From GCA-2686265 sp036010965 (GTDB taxonomy: Bacteria; Planctomycetota; UBA1135; GCA-002686595), in NCBI GenBank assembly GCA_036010965.1, contig DASCMO010000075.1:1-54552 (forward strand): a stretch of 54,552 nucleotides of DNA, given 5' to 3'. How positions within the stretch are numbered: the first letter of the stretch is position 1; every line of letters begins with the position of its first letter. This document shows, piece by piece, positions 7,297-15,904 of the stretch. Below the pieces are notes generated by a model. The model searched no databases. It was not told the DNA's origin and saw nothing but the letters and a program-made list of their open reading frames with translations. Position numbers and translations under genes: made by a program.

Positions 7297-8660
7297 CAGC
7301 GGCCTCCTTCGCTCGCGCCGTCGCCGTGGCAGCACAGGTAGGGCGTCACGTCGTCCGCCGCGCCCCAGCCGCCCTCGGCGTGCAGCAAGTCGTCGGCATC
7401 GGCGCGGTCGAAGACCTTGACGCCCTCGACCCAGGTCTCTTCGACCCGCGTGTAGACGCTGAACGGATCGCCCGAGAGGATCACGAAGTCGGCGTCCTTG
7501 CCCGGGGTGAGCGAGCCGACGCGCTCGTCGAGGTCAAGCATCTCCGCCCCCGCCAGGGTGACCGATTCCAGGGCCGCCTGGCGGCTCATGCCGCCACGCA
7601 TCCCGAGCGCCGCCATGCGCAGGAAGAGGCGCGAGTCGGTGATCCAGTCGTCGGTGTGGAAGGCCACCCGCACGCCGGCTTGCTCGAGAGCCGCGCCGGT
7701 CTCCATCACCAGGTGTACGGCCTCAAGCTTGCCGCCCGGCGAGTCCACCAGGATCAGGGAACAGGGAGCCTTCGCCGCGGCGATCTGTTCGGCCACCCTC
7801 CAGCCCTCGGAGACGTGGTGCAGCACGACGCGGAAGTCAAACTCCTCCGCCAGGCGCAGGACCGTCAGCACGTCATCGTGGCGATGGGTGTGGTGGTGGA
7901 CGATGCGTTTGCCGTCCATGACCTCCAGCAAGCATTCGAGGTGCAGGTCGCGCGCCGGCCGCTCGTCGGGGTCCACGACCCCTTCCTCGTCGGTGGCGTC
8001 TTCGAGCTTGGCGCCGTACTCGCGCGCCTTGATGAACAGCTCACGCACCAGGAAGGCCGACTTCCCGCGCGTGCCGGGGAAGCCGCCCTCGCCGCCGTTG
8101 CGGATCGAGTTGGTCCCGTTGGCCATCTTGAGCCCGCCCATCGGAGCGCCGTCGGCGAAGCGGTAGGCGATCGCGTCGATCGTGCGCGGCGCTCCCTCGC
8201 CAAAGCGCAACTTGACGTATGTCGTCTGGCCCGAGGAGAGGTGTCCGGAGCCCGGCATCAGGTTGAGGGTTGTCAGTCCGCCGGCCAGGGCGCGCCGGAA
8301 GCCCGAGGAGCGCACGTTGATCGAGTCGAAGACGCGCACTCCGGGCTGGAGGGGGCCGGAGCGATCGGCAGCGCCCACCCCGCCGAGGTGCGAGTGGGTA
8401 TCCACCAGTCCCGGCATGACCACCTTGCCGTGCGCGTCCACGAGGGCGGCGCCGGCGGGTACGGCCAGCTCGTCGGCGGGGCCGATGGCGAGGATGCGAC
8501 CGTCCTCGACGAGCATCACGCCGTCGGCGATCGGCGGGCCGTCGATGGGCAGGAACCTCGCACCGGTAACGGCGCTGATCTGGGGCGCGGCGAGGGCGCC
8601 GGAGAACCCGACGAGGCCGAGGGCGACGAGGCGCAGGACGTGGGCGGGACGAAATTTCAT
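7296..8660 (-). CDS. Secreted amidohydrolase (metal-dependent)
   Basis: 454 residues from the ATG at 8660, starting with a signal-peptide-like stretch (MKFRPAHVLRLVALGLVGFSGALA). It keeps the metal motif PGLVDTHSHLG, candidate metal His in IVHHHTHRH and VLHHVSEGW, and an Asp in FHTDDW. The C-terminal VGSLTPGKDADFVILSGDP is typical of the imidazolonepropionase/dihydroorotase-like amidohydrolase superfamily. It should hydrolyse C-N bonds of an unknown substrate outside the cytoplasm. Its stop overlaps the ATG of the degenerate paralogue, so the two are translated together and may form a heteromer. No strong ribosome site precedes this start; the frame continues upstream into low-complexity sequence. 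Confidence 0.92.
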   Translation of the reverse strand: MKFRPAHVLRLVALGLVGFSGALAAPQISAVTGARFLPIDGPPIADGVMLVEDGRILAIGPADELAVPAGAALVDAHGKVVMPGLVDTHSHLGGVGAADRSGPLQPGVRVFDSINVRSSGFRRALAGGLTTLNLMPGSGHLSSGQTTYVKLRFGEGAPRTIDAIAYRFADGAPMGGLKMANGTNSIRNGGEGGFPGTRGKSAFLVRELFIKAREYGAKLEDATDEEGVVDPDERPARDLHLECLLEVMDGKRIVHHHTHRHDDVLTVLRLAEEFDFRVVLHHVSEGWRVAEQIAAAKAPCSLILVDSPGGKLEAVHLVMETGAALEQAGVRVAFHTDDWITDSRLFLRMAALGMRGGMSRQAALESVTLAGAEMLDLDERVGSLTPGKDADFVILSGDPFSVYTRVEETWVEGVKVFDRADADDLLHAEGGWGAADDVTPYLCCHGDGASEGGR

Positions 8661-8952
8661 TGAGGGCTTCGGACGGGGTTTGAGGGGGCGACATCCTAAC
8701 GGGCGGCCGGCCCGAAGCGGGACAGGCGAGGGCGGGGTCCCGACGGGGGGAAACCGCGCGGGCGTGCGGCGGTCCAGGGAGTGGGCCGGCCACGAGGGCC
8801 GGCGGCGGGGCCCGGCGCGCCGGACGCGCCCAGGGGGCGAGACGCGCAAGGGCAAGACACGAGCTCGCGCCGGGAGATCCGTAGGCCGGCACATACCGTC
8901 AACGCAGACCCACGAGCGCTCGACGCGGGCGCTTCACGAGAGGAATGGACCG

Positions 8953-9408
8953 ATGCAGTACGACTTCAGCACCGTGGCGAACATGATCTCCTACGCCTCC
9001 GTCCCCGAGGGACACTACTTGTGCCGCGTGGAGGAGGTGCGCGAGGGGGTGGCGCGGGACGGCAGCCCGCGCTGGAGCCTGCGGCTCGAGGTGGCCGAGG
9101 GCGACCACGCCGGTCGCACGGCGGCCTGGGACTCGATCACCTGGAGCGAGCGTGGGATCCACCGCGTCAAGCTCGTCCTCGACTCCCTGGGGGTCGAGAC
9201 CGAGGGCGTGGTCGAGATCGCGCCCGATGACCTCGTAGACCTGCGGGCCTGCGTGCAGGTCGTGCCGGAGGAGCGCGAGGACCCCCTGAGCGGGCGAAGA
9301 GAGCTCCGCAACCGAGTGCCCTACGACGGCTACGTCCCCGCCGAGCGCTGGCGCGAGATGTCGGCGGAGGGCCCGGAGGGGGACGGCGAGGGAAACGGCC
9401 GCGCCTAG
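8953..9408 (+). CDS. Small protein resembling DUF669 (phage-type) proteins
   Basis: 151 residues from the ATG at 8953, with GAGAGGA eight bases upstream. The body looks like a beta-barrel protein: VPEGHYLCRVEEV, a WSLRLEV strand, GRTAAWDSITW, then a helix leading to VKLVLDSLGVE and a final NRVPYDGYVP. This pattern resembles DUF669, a family known mostly from phages next to recombination or replication genes. I recognise it only by pattern, so that label is tentative. It sits upstream of cytidine deaminase and ligA on the same strand, which would fit a role in nucleic-acid metabolism. The tail is acidic and Gly-rich. Confidence 0.75.
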   Translation: MQYDFSTVANMISYASVPEGHYLCRVEEVREGVARDGSPRWSLRLEVAEGDHAGRTAAWDSITWSERGIHRVKLVLDSLGVETEGVVEIAPDDLVDLRACVQVVPEEREDPLSGRRELRNRVPYDGYVPAERWREMSAEGPEGDGEGNGRA

Positions 9409-9447
9409 CGGTTGACGGTCGGGGGGCCGAGGTCGAATCATGGACCC

Positions 9448-9888
9448 ATGTCCCCGACTCCCGAACCGGCTCCGAGCACGCCTGCCGACGATGAGGTCCT
9501 GATCGACGCCGCCCGCGCGGCGCAGGAGAACGCCTACAGCCCCTACTCGAAGGTGCGCGTCGGCGCGGCGCTGGTGGCCGCGGACGGGCGGGTCTTCACG
9601 GGCTGCAACGTCGAGAACGCGAGCCTCGGCTTGACTCAGTGCGCCGAGCGGGCGGCCCTCTCGCGGGCCGTGGCCGAAGGGGCGCGGAGCTTCACCGCCG
9701 TGATCATCACCTCGAGCTTCGATGAACCCCTGATGCCTTGCGGAGCGTGCCGACAGGTTTTGCGCGAGTTCGCCGAGGACCTGCGCATCGTATCGGTCGG
9801 CATGGGCGGCGACCGCAGCGAGCGCACCCTGGGCGAGCTCCTGCCCGAGGCCTTCGCGCCCGACGACCTGCGCGGCGGCTCGCGGTGA
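9448..9888 (+). CDS. cdd: Cytidine deaminase
   Basis: 146 residues. It contains the homotetrameric cytidine deaminase motifs: AYSPYSKVRVGAAL, FTGCNVENAS, the catalytic CAERAA (zinc Cys with Glu), and PCGACRQVL with the other two zinc cysteines. It converts cytidine and deoxycytidine to the uridine forms in pyrimidine salvage. The ATG at 9448 gives a Pro/Thr-rich leader before the fold; an in-frame TTG at 9412 is possible but less likely. It lies 14 bp upstream of ligA on the same strand and 40 bp after the DUF669-like gene, so the three probably form one transcript. Confidence 0.96.
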   Translation: MSPTPEPAPSTPADDEVLIDAARAAQENAYSPYSKVRVGAALVAADGRVFTGCNVENASLGLTQCAERAALSRAVAEGARSFTAVIITSSFDEPLMPCGACRQVLREFAEDLRIVSVGMGGDRSERTLGELLPEAFAPDDLRGGSR

Positions 9889-9901
9889 TGGGGGACGGGT
9901 C

Positions 9902-12046
9902 ATGAGTGCGCCGAAGGTCGCGAGTGAGCGGGCGGCCGCCCTGCGCCGCGAGCTGGCCCGCCACGACCGGCTCTACTATGTCGAGAGCAGTCCCGAACTC
10001 TCGGATTCGGAGTACGACACCCTGTTCCGGGAGCTGGTCGAACTCGAGGCGGCGCATCCCGACCTGGTCGTCGCGTCCAGCCCCACGCGCCGGGTGGGCG
10101 CGCCCCTCAGTGAGGGGCGGGGCTTCGACAAGGTCCGCCACGAGATCCCGATGCTCTCGATCGACAGCCTCTTCGGCGCGGACGAAGTGCGGGAGTTCGA
10201 GGAGCGCATCCTGCGTTTCCTGGGAATGGAGGGCGGTGAAGCGCTGGCCTGGTCGGTCGAGCCGAAGTTCGACGGCGTCTCCGCATCCCTGCTCTACGTG
10301 GACGGCCTCCTGGCGCGGGGGCTGACCCGCGGCGACGGGCAGGTGGGCGAGGACGTGACTGCGAACCTGCGCACGGTGCGCAACCTGCCCCTGGAACTGG
10401 ACGGGAGCGCGCGAGCCGTGCCCTCCCTGCTCGAGGTGCGCGGCGAGGTCCTGATCGAGCGCGGCCAGTTCGACGCCTTCAACGAGCGGCGTGTCGCCGA
10501 GGGCAGCGCTCCCCTCGCCAACCCCCGCAACGCCACTTCCGGAGCCCTGCGACGCAACGATCCCGCAGCCGTGGCGCGCTACCCGCTCGAACTCCACGTC
10601 TGGTCCGCGCCGCGCATCGAGGGGCCGTCGTTTTCCTCGCAGACCGAGACCTACGAGGCGCTCGCCCAGTGGGGCATGCCCCTCTCGGGCCACGCGCGGC
10701 GCGTGGTTGGCCTCGAGGAGTGTCTCGCCTATCACGGGCGGATGGAGGCGCGCCGGGACGAGATCCCCTTTGACCTGGACGGGATCGTGGCCAAGCTCGA
10801 CGACTTCGACCTGCGCGAGCGCCTCGGCCGCACGGCGCGCGCCATGCGCTGGCAGTACGCCCATAAGTTCGCCGCGCGTGAGGCGACCAGCACCCTGCGC
10901 GCGATCGAGGTCAGCGTCGGCAACAACGGTCGTCTGACCCCGCGCGCCCACGTCGATGCGGTGCAGGTCGGGGGCGTGAGCGTGCGCCACGCGACGCTCC
11001 ACAACTCCGACTACGTGCGCGCTCTCGACCTGCGCGTGGGGGACCGCGTCTTTCTGCGGCGGGCGGGCGACGTCATCCCGCAGATCATCGGCGTGTCCCG
11101 GCGGGCGCCGCGCACCGAGCCCTCGAAGTGGACCGACGGCGTCCCCAAAGAGCTCCTCGACGAAGAGGGAGCCGTCGTACCCGGGGTCTTCTGGGGCTGG
11201 CGCGACGAATTTGCGCCTCCCGAGCTCTGCCCGGCCTGCGGGGCGCGGACCGTGGCCGAGGGCAAGTACTGGCGTTGCCCGAACCTCCACGCCTGTCCGC
11301 CGCAGGTCGTCGGGCGCAGCGCGGTCCTCGCCGGCCGCGAGGCCTTCGAGATCGACCGCATCGGCGAGAAGCAGATCCGTCAACTGCTCGAGGCCGGGCT
11401 GATCGAGGGACCGGCGGATCTCTTCCACCTCGACCGCGACCCGGCCCGGCGCGAGGCGCTCTTGAAGCTGGAACGCTGGGGCGAGAAGAGCGTCGAGAAC
11501 CTCTTCGCGGAGATCGAGCAGCGCCGCGAGGTGCGCCTCGCGCCCTACCTCGTGGCCCTCTCAATCCCCGAGGTCGGCCGGGCCACCGGCCGACTGCTCG
11601 CGGCGCACTTCACCTCCCTCGATGAGCTCGTTGGGGCCGGGGAAGAGGAGCTGCAAGCGGTCGGTGGGATCGGCCCGGAGGTCGCGGCGACCCTCGTGGC
11701 CTGGTTCGCCGAACCTCTCAACCGCGCCTTCATGGAGCGCCTGGCCGAAGGCGGGGTGACGGTCGTGGGCGGTGGCGAGGCACCGGGCGAGGGCGCATTC
11801 GCGGGCAAGGCGGTGGTCTTCACCGGCTCTCTCGAGGGCATGACGCGCGCCGAGGCCAAGCAGCGCGTCGAGGCCGGAGGCGGGCGCGTCGCCTCCTCCG
11901 TCAGCGCGCGGACCGACTTCATGATCGTGGGAGGGAAGCCCGGCAGCAAGGCTCGCAAGGCCGAGGAGCTCGGTGTCGAGGTCTTGCTAGAGGAAGCGTT
12001 CCTGGAGGCCCTGGACGGTGAGTCCGGCGCTGACGACGACGGGTGA
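9902..12046 (+). CDS. ligA: NAD-dependent DNA ligase LigA
   Basis: 714 residues, a normal to slightly long LigA. Domain Ia has the NMN-binding pattern LYYVESSPELSDSEYDTLF. The adenylated Lys122 is in EPKFDGVSAS. The OB fold includes GNNGRLTPRA. The four zinc cysteines are in CPACG and CPNLHAC, followed by helix-hairpin-helix repeats. A C-terminal BRCT domain runs from about FAGKAVVFTGSLEGM to VLLEEAFLEAL. It seals nicks in replication and repair. The sequence between the OB fold and the zinc finger is longer than usual (VPKELLDEEGAVVPGVFWGW region). The ATG follows the cytidine deaminase stop by 13 bp. Confidence 0.98.
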   Translation: MSAPKVASERAAALRRELARHDRLYYVESSPELSDSEYDTLFRELVELEAAHPDLVVASSPTRRVGAPLSEGRGFDKVRHEIPMLSIDSLFGADEVREFEERILRFLGMEGGEALAWSVEPKFDGVSASLLYVDGLLARGLTRGDGQVGEDVTANLRTVRNLPLELDGSARAVPSLLEVRGEVLIERGQFDAFNERRVAEGSAPLANPRNATSGALRRNDPAAVARYPLELHVWSAPRIEGPSFSSQTETYEALAQWGMPLSGHARRVVGLEECLAYHGRMEARRDEIPFDLDGIVAKLDDFDLRERLGRTARAMRWQYAHKFAAREATSTLRAIEVSVGNNGRLTPRAHVDAVQVGGVSVRHATLHNSDYVRALDLRVGDRVFLRRAGDVIPQIIGVSRRAPRTEPSKWTDGVPKELLDEEGAVVPGVFWGWRDEFAPPELCPACGARTVAEGKYWRCPNLHACPPQVVGRSAVLAGREAFEIDRIGEKQIRQLLEAGLIEGPADLFHLDRDPARREALLKLERWGEKSVENLFAEIEQRREVRLAPYLVALSIPEVGRATGRLLAAHFTSLDELVGAGEEELQAVGGIGPEVAATLVAWFAEPLNRAFMERLAEGGVTVVGGGEAPGEGAFAGKAVVFTGSLEGMTRAEAKQRVEAGGGRVASSVSARTDFMIVGGKPGSKARKAEELGVEVLLEEAFLEALDGESGADDDG

Positions 12047-12101
12047 GGAGCGCGACAACTGGCCTCAAGGGGGCCCTGCGGCTATCCTGACCCGTCCCGT
12101 C

Positions 12102-12821
12102 ATGTTCACCGAAGATCCTCAGGAGGGGCGCGAGGGCGCCGTGGACCGACCCGCCGGCGAGCCCGCCGGGGAGCAGGCGCTCGAACTGCGCGAGGTCGAG
12201 ACCCCGGAGTTGATCACGCGCGCCAAGGAGGACGACGCGGCCGCGCTGAACGAACTCTTCGCCCGCCACTACCAGCTGATGGTCGAGACGGCACGCCGCC
12301 GCCTCGGGGCGCGCTTGAAGTCCAAGGAGGAGCCCGACGACCTGGCCCAGACGACCTTCCGCGAGGCCACGCGCGACTTTCACAACTACGCCTACCGCGG
12401 AGAGGGCAGCTTGCAGCGCTGGCTGCTCCAGATCCTTCAGAACAAGATCCGTGATCGGGCGGAGTTCTACTCGGCGGGCAAGCGCGACCTGTCGAAGGAA
12501 CGCAGCATGGACGCGACGCCCACCAGCGGGGGGGAGATGCGCTCGCCCTTCGAGCTCCCCAGCCCGGACCTGACGATCACCACCCAGGTCGCGCGCGGCG
12601 AGAACTACGACAAGCTGCACCAGGCCCTGGCCGAGCTCTCCTCCGACCACCGCACGGCCATTACCCTGGCCTTCTTCCAGGGCCTGACTCTGCGGGAGGC
12701 CGGCCGCCAGATGGGCGGGCGCAGCGAGGACGCCGTGCGCATGCTCCTGCGTCGCGCCGAGGGTCGCCTGCGCGAGCTCCTGCGCCCGTCTCTGGGCAAG
12801 GATCGCCGCTCGGACTCGTAG
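12102..12821 (+). CDS. RNA polymerase sigma factor, ECF-like
   Basis: 239 residues from the ATG at 12102. Region 2 is visible as PDDLAQTTFREATRDF followed by GEGSLQRWLLQILQNKIRDR. Region 4 appears as LAELSSDHRTAITLAFFQGL with the helix-turn-helix LTLREAGRQMGGRSEDAVRMLLRRAEGRL. An acidic, Glu/Pro-rich leader of about 35 residues precedes region 2, and a linker of some 50 residues separates the two regions. It resembles the ECF factors expanded in Planctomycetota. No anti-sigma gene is adjacent. It begins 55 bp after ligA and precedes the tRNA gene. The frame is open upstream into ligA, but sigma similarity begins only here. Confidence 0.9.
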   Translation: MFTEDPQEGREGAVDRPAGEPAGEQALELREVETPELITRAKEDDAAALNELFARHYQLMVETARRRLGARLKSKEEPDDLAQTTFREATRDFHNYAYRGEGSLQRWLLQILQNKIRDRAEFYSAGKRDLSKERSMDATPTSGGEMRSPFELPSPDLTITTQVARGENYDKLHQALAELSSDHRTAITLAFFQGLTLREAGRQMGGRSEDAVRMLLRRAEGRLRELLRPSLGKDRRSDS

Positions 12822-12839
12822 GGCGCAGGCCCACTGGCC

Positions 12840-12868
12840 TTGCCCGGGGCGCCGGCGAAGCCTACATT
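12840..12868 (+). promoter_or_regulatory. Candidate housekeeping promoter for tRNA-Val
   Basis: TTGCCC at 12840-12845 and TACATT at 12863-12868 are separated by exactly 17 bases. Each hexamer matches the sigma-70 consensus at four of six positions. The expected start site near 12875 lies about 30 bases before the mature tRNA. Support is by pattern and position only. Confidence 0.4.
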
Positions 12869-12905
12869 CTGCGGCCCAGAGCGGCCTTCGCCGCTGGGGC
12901 TCCAC

Positions 12906-12981
12906 GGGCGACTAACTCAATTGGCAGAGTGCCATGTTCACAGCGTGGAGGTTACTGGTTCAAGTCCAGTGTCGCCCACCA
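12906..12981 (+). tRNA. tRNA-Val (anticodon CAC)
   Basis: A 76-base cloverleaf with a perfect 7-bp acceptor stem GGGCGAC/GTCGCCC. The D arm is ACTC/GAGT with GG in the loop. The anticodon stem CCATG/CGTGG holds the loop TTCACAG, so the anticodon is CAC, reading GUG. A 5-base variable region is followed by T stem ACTGG/CCAGT around TTCAAGT. The 3' CCA is encoded. GUG is expected to be a frequent valine codon in a genome this GC-rich. Confidence 0.96.
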
Positions 12982-12997
12982 CGACCCTTCCGGTCGT
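12981..12997 (+). terminator. Hairpin directly after tRNA-Val
   Basis: ACGACC and GGTCGT pair perfectly around CTTCC, beginning at the last base of the encoded CCA. It is followed by GAGCCGTAGCTTTCCCC, which has only a weak T stretch. It could be a transcription terminator or a 3'-processing signal for the tRNA precursor. Confidence 0.4.
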
Positions 12998-13164
12998 GAG
13001 CCGTAGCTTTCCCCTCAGTGACCGCTGACGTTCGCGTATCGGCCAGCTTCAGACCCTCACGGCCCCGCGCCCCTCTCGTCGAGAGCGTTCATGCGAGAAG
13101 GCACGGGCGGCTTGCCCGCTCCCGAGCAGACCCTGGTGAATGAACTGGGCTACACTCGGGCACG

Positions 13165-13968
13165 ATGGACGCACCGATGAGCTGGCTCGGCGAACTGGCG
13201 GCCCTGCGGGCCGCGGGGACTCCTTGTGTCATTGTCGTCGTCGCGCGCGTGAGCGGCAGCGCTCCGCGCGAGGTCGGGGCGCGCATGATCGTCGCCGACG
13301 GGTGCCTGGCGTGGGGAACGATCGGCGGAGGCAACCTGGAGCTCAAGGCCATCGAGGCCGCACGCGAGCTCATCGAGCGACCCGGGGCGCGCTCGGTGAG
13401 CGTCGAGTATCCCCTGGGGCAGGCGACAGGTCAGTGCTGCGGCGGGGCCGTGACCCTGTTCTTTGAGCCCTTCGCCTGGCGTGCGCGCCGGGTCGTGATC
13501 TTCGGTGCCGGCCACGTGGCCCAGGCCCTCGGGGCCCTGGCGGGGCACCTGGCGGCGGAAGTGCTCCTGATCGACCCGCGCACACCGGCCGAGATCCAGC
13601 CGACGCTCCCGGCGGACCCGGCTTTCGAGCTCCTGTCCGTCGACGCTCCCGAGGACGAGATCGCCGACCTGCCGGCAACGGCCGCGGTGCTGGTCATGAC
13701 CCACAGCCACGCCCTCGACCAGGAACTCGTCGAGCACGCCCTGCGGCGCGAAGAGCCCTTCGCCTACTTGGGGATGATCGGCTCCGAGCGCAAGTGGCAG
13801 CGCTTCCGCTCGCGACTCTCGAGGAAGGGCGTGAGCGAGGAGGCGCTGGATTCCGTGCGCTGTCCCATCGGCCTGACGCGCTCCTCCAAGGAGCCCGGCG
13901 CCATCGCCATCTCCACCGCGGCGGAGCTCCTGGAAGTCCTGGCCCGCTCCGAGAGCCCGAACGCCTAG
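13165..13968 (+). CDS. xdhC: XdhC/CoxI family protein (molybdenum hydroxylase maturation)
   Basis: 267 residues. The N-terminal XdhC/CoxI domain is shown by VSGSAPREVGARM, WGTIGGGNLELKA and GQCCGGAVTLFF. The C-terminal half is an XdhC Rossmann domain beginning VVIFGAGHVAQAL and containing MTHSHALDQEL, FAYLGMIGSERK and CPIGL. XdhC proteins bind and sulfurate the molybdenum cofactor and hand it to xanthine dehydrogenase-type enzymes. No dehydrogenase subunit gene is nearby, so the client is encoded elsewhere. The gene is convergent with etfA. The start could also be the ATG at 13177. Confidence 0.92.
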   Translation: MDAPMSWLGELAALRAAGTPCVIVVVARVSGSAPREVGARMIVADGCLAWGTIGGGNLELKAIEAARELIERPGARSVSVEYPLGQATGQCCGGAVTLFFEPFAWRARRVVIFGAGHVAQALGALAGHLAAEVLLIDPRTPAEIQPTLPADPAFELLSVDAPEDEIADLPATAAVLVMTHSHALDQELVEHALRREEPFAYLGMIGSERKWQRFRSRLSRKGVSEEALDSVRCPIGLTRSSKEPGAIAISTAAELLEVLARSESPNA

Positions 13969-14000
13969 CCCGCATCCGTCACGAGGCTTCAGGTCAGAGC
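13965..14000 (+). repeat. Dispersed intergenic repeat, copy 1
   Basis: The segment starting CTAGCCCGCATCCGTCACGA overlaps the TAG stop of the XdhC gene. Over about 30 bases it matches a segment at 16719 with five differences, and a third related copy is at 24942. The shared core is CTAGCCCrCwTCC followed by CACGAGsCTTC. Confidence 0.5.
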
Positions 14001-14031
14001 GAGTAATCGGCCCGCTCCGCCGGGGAGCCGA

Positions 14032-14053
14032 GCGCCGGCGAACGCGCCGGCGC
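14032..14053. terminator. GC-rich hairpin between convergent XdhC and EtfA genes
   Basis: GCGCCGGCG pairs perfectly with CGCCGGCGC around AACG, giving nine G-C pairs. It lies 64 bp after the XdhC stop and 64 bp after the EtfA stop on the other strand, so it could act in both directions. There is no T tract, which makes intrinsic termination uncertain. Confidence 0.4.
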
Positions 14054-14116
14054 GGGAGACTGCGCCGGAAGTGATGACCTGCGCCGCTCGACCGGACGAA
14101 GGCGAGTGACCCGGAC

Positions 14117-15073
14117 TCAGGCCCCGGAGCGCGTGGCGCGCACGGCCTTGGCGAACTCCGGCACGATCTCGAAGGCGTCTCCGACGATGCCCAGGTCAGC
14201 GACCTTGAAGATCGGCGCGTCGGCGTCCTTGTTGATCGCCACGATCGTGCCCGAGGTCTTCATGCCCGCCAGGTGCTGGATCGCTCCGGAGATGCCGACC
14301 GCCACGTAGAGCTCGGGCGAGACGACCTTGCCCGTCTGGCCGACCTGTTCGCTGTGGGGCCGCCAACCGGCGTCCACGACGGCCCGGCTGGCACCCACGG
14401 CGGATTCGCCGAAGGCGTCGGCGAGGTCCTCGATCATCGCGAATCCCTCCGGGCCCTTCAGGCCGCGACCGCCGGAAACCACCACCGGCGCCTCGGTGAC
14501 GTCGAGCTTGCCCTCTTCCTTGGGCGCGACGGCCGTCACCGTGACCTTGCAGTCTGTGCCTGCGGGCTTCTCGACGACCTCGGCCGCGGCGCCGTCGGTC
14601 AATGTCGGGAAGACGTTCGGACGCGTCGTGGCGCAGAAGACCGGCGCGGAGGAGGAGCAGCGCGCGATGGCCTTGCCCGCCAGCCAGGGTCGGGTGATCT
14701 CGAAACCCTCGGCGGAATGGGTGAAGCTCGTGCAGTCGCTGAAGATCACTGAGTCGAGGTGTGCGGCCACGCGCGCGGCGATGTCGCGGCCTGTGATCGT
14801 GGCCGCCGCCAGGAAGGCGTCGACCTCGTGCTCGCGGGCCAGCTCGGCCAGGTCTCGGGCGGTGCCGTCGGGGCTGAAGGAGGCCGCACCGGCGAGGTGC
14901 ACGACGCTCGAGGCGCCGTGGGCGCCGAGGCCGGCGGCGACCGCGTCGGCGCCGGGACCGATGACGGCGGCCAGGACCGTGGCGTCGGTGGCGCGGGCGG
15001 CTCCCAGGCACTCGAGGCTCGCGCGGCGCGCGCTGCCCGCGGTGTGTTCGACGAAGATCAGGATCGTGGTCAT
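14117..15073 (-). CDS. etfA: Electron transfer flavoprotein alpha subunit
   Basis: 318 residues starting MTTILIFVEHTAGSARRASLE, the usual EtfA opening. The C-terminal FAD domain is clear: GGRGLKGPEGF, GASRAVVDAGW, QVGQTGKVVSPELYVAVG, GISGAIQHLAGM and VAINKDADAPIF. With EtfB it forms the heterodimeric FAD/AMP electron carrier that accepts electrons from acyl-CoA and related dehydrogenases. GGAG lies seven bases before the ATG. It follows etfB by 15 bp on the same strand. No ETF:quinone oxidoreductase or acyl-CoA dehydrogenase is in view. Confidence 0.97.
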   Translation of the reverse strand: MTTILIFVEHTAGSARRASLECLGAARATDATVLAAVIGPGADAVAAGLGAHGASSVVHLAGAASFSPDGTARDLAELAREHEVDAFLAAATITGRDIAARVAAHLDSVIFSDCTSFTHSAEGFEITRPWLAGKAIARCSSSAPVFCATTRPNVFPTLTDGAAAEVVEKPAGTDCKVTVTAVAPKEEGKLDVTEAPVVVSGGRGLKGPEGFAMIEDLADAFGESAVGASRAVVDAGWRPHSEQVGQTGKVVSPELYVAVGISGAIQHLAGMKTSGTIVAINKDADAPIFKVADLGIVGDAFEIVPEFAKAVRATRSGA

Positions 15074-15088
15074 CGGAGTGCTCCGGCT

Positions 15089-15838
15089 CTAGAGGACCTG
15101 GGCTTCGTTGCGCAAGGCGTCGATCAGGGCCGGCACGGCCTCGACGCCCTCACCCACGATGCGCCCGGCGGCACGCGGGGCGGGCAAGGACAGCTCGCGA
15201 ACGGTGACCTGGCTCTCGGGCGCCTCGCAGGGCAGCTCGTCGAGCGGCTTCTTCTTGGCGGCCATGATCCCCTTCAGGCCGGCGTAGCGCGGCTCGTTGA
15301 GGCCCTTGTCGCAGGTGATCACCGCCGGCAGGGAGAACTCGTGGGTCTCGATGCCGTGCTCGGTCTCGCGCTTCGCACTGCACGCGCCGTCGCTGAGGTC
15401 GAGCTCGATCACGTTAGTGACGCAGGCCCAGCCGAGGATCGTTGCCACCATCGGGCCGACCGCCGCGTTGTCGCGGTCGGTAGCGACCTTGCCCATCAAC
15501 ACCAGGTCGGGTTCGAGCTCACGCAGCTGCGTGGCCAGAGCGCGCGCGGTGGAGAGGCAGTCGCGTTCGCTCCAGCTCGCATCCGTCAGGATGATCCCGC
15601 GGTCCGCGCCCTTGGCGATGCACTCGCGCAGCTCCTTGGACGCTTCGGGGGGGCCGATGGTCAGGACGGTGACCTCGCCCTCGTGCGCCTCGCGCGTGCG
15701 GATGGCCTCCTCGACGGCTATCTCGTCGTAGAACGACGTCATGTACTGAAAGGAGCCGGTGTCCAGGGCGCTCTCGCCCGACACCCGGGTCTGGGCGTCG
15801 GTGGTGGGGACGCGCTTGATGCAGGCGACGATCTTCAT
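15089..15838 (-). CDS. etfB: Electron transfer flavoprotein beta subunit
   Basis: 249 residues starting MKIVACIKRVPTTDAQTRV. Typical EtfB features are YDEIAVEEAIR, TVLTIGP, ARALATQL, LVLMGKVATDRDNAAVGPM, and the recognition-loop region LPAVITCDKGLNEPRYAGLKGIM followed by AAKKKP. It binds AMP and docks dehydrogenases. ATG 15838 was chosen as the canonical start; an ATG two codons earlier (15844) is equally possible. It sits 66 bp downstream of lptB and 15 bp upstream of etfA on the same strand. Confidence 0.97.
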   Translation of the reverse strand: MKIVACIKRVPTTDAQTRVSGESALDTGSFQYMTSFYDEIAVEEAIRTREAHEGEVTVLTIGPPEASKELRECIAKGADRGIILTDASWSERDCLSTARALATQLRELEPDLVLMGKVATDRDNAAVGPMVATILGWACVTNVIELDLSDGACSAKRETEHGIETHEFSLPAVITCDKGLNEPRYAGLKGIMAAKKKPLDELPCEAPESQVTVRELSLPAPRAAGRIVGEGVEAVPALIDALRNEAQVL

Positions 15839-15904
15839 GGGCATGCTCGGGGATTCGATGCGAAACAAGATATCGCTGACCCCCGGGAGGGGCAACGGGG
15901 GCGT

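Noticed and set aside
12906..13164. tRNA-associated integration site
   Set aside because: No integrase gene and no direct repeat of the tRNA 3' end were seen downstream.
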